Shown here in pieces: positions 62,789 to 64,000 of a DNA stretch of 64,000 nt. Origin of the DNA: an uncultured Collinsella sp. (GTDB lineage Bacteria > Actinomycetota > Coriobacteriia > Coriobacteriales > Coriobacteriaceae); NCBI GenBank assembly GCA_934658705.1, contig CAKUHP010000004.1, positions 5,199 to 69,198 on the forward strand, in the 5' to 3' direction. Positions within the stretch are counted from its first letter, which is position 1. Every line of letters begins with the position of its first letter. The translations under genes were made by a program, and so were the position numbers. A model generated the notes under the pieces. That model was not told where the DNA came from. It saw only the letters and a program-made list of their open reading frames with translations, and searched no databases.

Positions 62789-63877
62789 ATGGCACATGTC
62801 GATGACCAGCGTGTGGCGCGCATGCTCGATGCGCTCGAGGCTCAGCACCCCGGCGCACAGCTGCTTGTAAACGACCCGTGGTCGATTTATTACCTGACCG
62901 GCTTTTATGCCGATATGTTCGAACGTTTTTGCGGCGTACTGCTCGCGCGCGATTGCGAGCCCGTGATCCTAGTCAACGCGCTGCATCAGCTGCCCAAATA
63001 CGACAATGCCCGCGTCGCCTACCACACCGATACCAATGTCGTGGCTGACGCCATCGCGAGTGAGATCGACCCAGCCAAGCCGCTCGGCATCGACACCGTC
63101 ATGCGCTCCGGTTTTTTGATGCCCCTCATGGAGCGCCATGCCGCGAGCGAGTTCTTCCTGGGCGACTTTGCCGTGACCGCAGCACGAACGTACAAGGACG
63201 CTGCCGAACAGGAGCTTATGCGCGTGTCCTCGACCGCCAACGACGCCGTGATGGCCGACGCCATCAAGCTCGTTCACGAGGGCGTGACGGAGCGCGAAAT
63301 AGCCGACCAGATGCTCGGCCTGTATCGCAAGCACGGCTGCGAGGGCTTTAGCTTTCCGCCGATCGTGAGCTTTGGCGCCAACGCCGGCGACCCGCACCAC
63401 GAGCCCGACGATACGGTGCTCAAGCGCGGTGACGTTGTGCTGTTCGACATTGGCGGCCGCTATCGCAACTACTGTTCCGACATGACGCGCACGTTCTTTT
63501 GGGGCGAACCGGACGAGGAGACGGCTCGCATCTACGACATCGTGCGCCGCGCCAACGAAGCGGCCGAGGCACTCATCGCGCCGGGCGTGCGCATGTGCGA
63601 CCTAGACCGCGCCGCACGCGACGTGATTGAGGACGCCGGCTACGGTAAGTACTTCACACATCGCCTTGGGCACTCAATCGGCCTGCAGGACCACGAGCCA
63701 GGCGATGTTTCGCTCGTCAACGAGCAGGTTATCGAGCCGGGCATGACCTTCTCCATCGAGCCGGGCATCTACCTCCCCGGGCACACCGGAGTCCGCATCG
63801 AGGACCTGGCCCTAGTGACCGAGAACGGCGTCGAGATCCTCAACGCCTACCCCCACGACCCAGTCCGACTAGACTAG
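62789..63877 (+). CDS. M24 family Xaa-Pro aminopeptidase
   Basis: A 362-residue creatinase/prolidase-fold peptidase that removes the N-terminal residue before proline. The N-terminal domain ('NDPWSIYYLTGFYADMFERF') is followed by the pita-bread domain with the five metal ligands: Asp in 'VVLFDIGGRYRNYCSDMT' (both Asps), His in 'THRLGHSIGLQDHE', Glu in 'FSIEPGIYLP' and Glu in 'VRIEDLALV'. The ATG at 62789 follows aaagga. It is a single gene flanked by hairpin repeats on both sides. Confidence 0.93.
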   Translation: MAHVDDQRVARMLDALEAQHPGAQLLVNDPWSIYYLTGFYADMFERFCGVLLARDCEPVILVNALHQLPKYDNARVAYHTDTNVVADAIASEIDPAKPLGIDTVMRSGFLMPLMERHAASEFFLGDFAVTAARTYKDAAEQELMRVSSTANDAVMADAIKLVHEGVTEREIADQMLGLYRKHGCEGFSFPPIVSFGANAGDPHHEPDDTVLKRGDVVLFDIGGRYRNYCSDMTRTFFWGEPDEETARIYDIVRRANEAAEALIAPGVRMCDLDRAARDVIEDAGYGKYFTHRLGHSIGLQDHEPGDVSLVNEQVIEPGMTFSIEPGIYLPGHTGVRIEDLALVTENGVEILNAYPHDPVRLD

Positions 63878-63901
63878 CTCCATCCCAAAGCCCCCAAACT
63901 A

Positions 63902-63967
63902 AGTTGCGGTGAAATACGGACTGTTAAAGGCTTCTAGCCAGAAAACAGTCCCTATTTCACCGCAACT
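63902..63967. repeat. GTTGCGGTGAAATA hairpin, copy 3
   Basis: A 66-base inverted repeat with arms AGTTGCGGTGAAATACGGA and near complement, 25 bases after the M24 peptidase stop. It may act as its terminator. Confidence 0.75.
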
Positions 63968-64000
63968 GATGAGGGGATGGGTTAACGGAGCAGGCCGGCC

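Overview
The window looks like a chromosome segment of a gut Coriobacteriia, most likely Collinsella (Actinomycetota). This is inferred from the high G+C, Actinobacteria-style core genes, a Gram-positive type pel operon and a LoaP-headed polysaccharide operon; no rRNA or tRNA gene is present to confirm it.

Layout. (1) 1-4.8 kb, housekeeping: leuS (its 3' part lies outside the window), guaB and a small ModE-like regulator. (2) 5.1-17.2 kb: one tightly coupled minus-strand operon in the order pelD, pelE, pelA-type deacetylase, pelF, pelG, then a CotH lipoprotein, a VTC-domain protein, a DUF4956 membrane protein and a PLP-fold protein that lacks the Schiff-base lysine. PelD keeps a cyclic-di-GMP I-site (RxxD) in a degenerate GGDEF domain, so this exopolysaccharide is probably under c-di-GMP control. 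(3) 17.7-41 kb: an accessory, mostly defence island of mixed base composition. It holds an AbiL-like RloA/RloB pair, an AAA ATPase fused to a DUF4435-like domain (PARIS-like), a toxin-antitoxin-SecB chaperone (TAC) module, an Abi_2 protein, a DUF4393/Abi-alpha gene, an AAA ATPase, proteins with RNxxxH (HEPN-type) motifs, and a very large membrane protein with a UbiA-like motif. IS21-like debris is also present. (4) 41-55.7 kb: a second polysaccharide operon on the minus strand. It is headed by loaP, then a phosphoglycosyl transferase, phosphohexomutase, manC, four glycosyltransferases, a Wzy-like polymerase, a pyruvyl transferase, a Wzx flippase, a radical SAM protein and a propeller-like lipoprotein. 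(5) 56-64 kb: thrS, a zinc-ribbon membrane protein, a three-gene FAD oxidoreductase / DUF1667 operon (GlpA/GlpB-like) and an M24 aminopeptidase.

Three themes stand out. First, several island genes are complete except for one lesion: the TAC toxin (in-frame TGA), the AAA ATPase (in-frame TAA right after Walker A), Abi-alpha (frameshift) and a DUF2971-like gene (Trp to TGA). Second, intergenic spaces carry several families of long hairpin repeats, the most striking being ten copies of a 16-base repeat in strictly alternating orientation at 58490-58868. Third, two runs of nine and ten G lie at the 5' ends of surface genes in the second polysaccharide operon and could be phase-variation switches.

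All functional calls come from reading translated motifs by eye. No database search was run.
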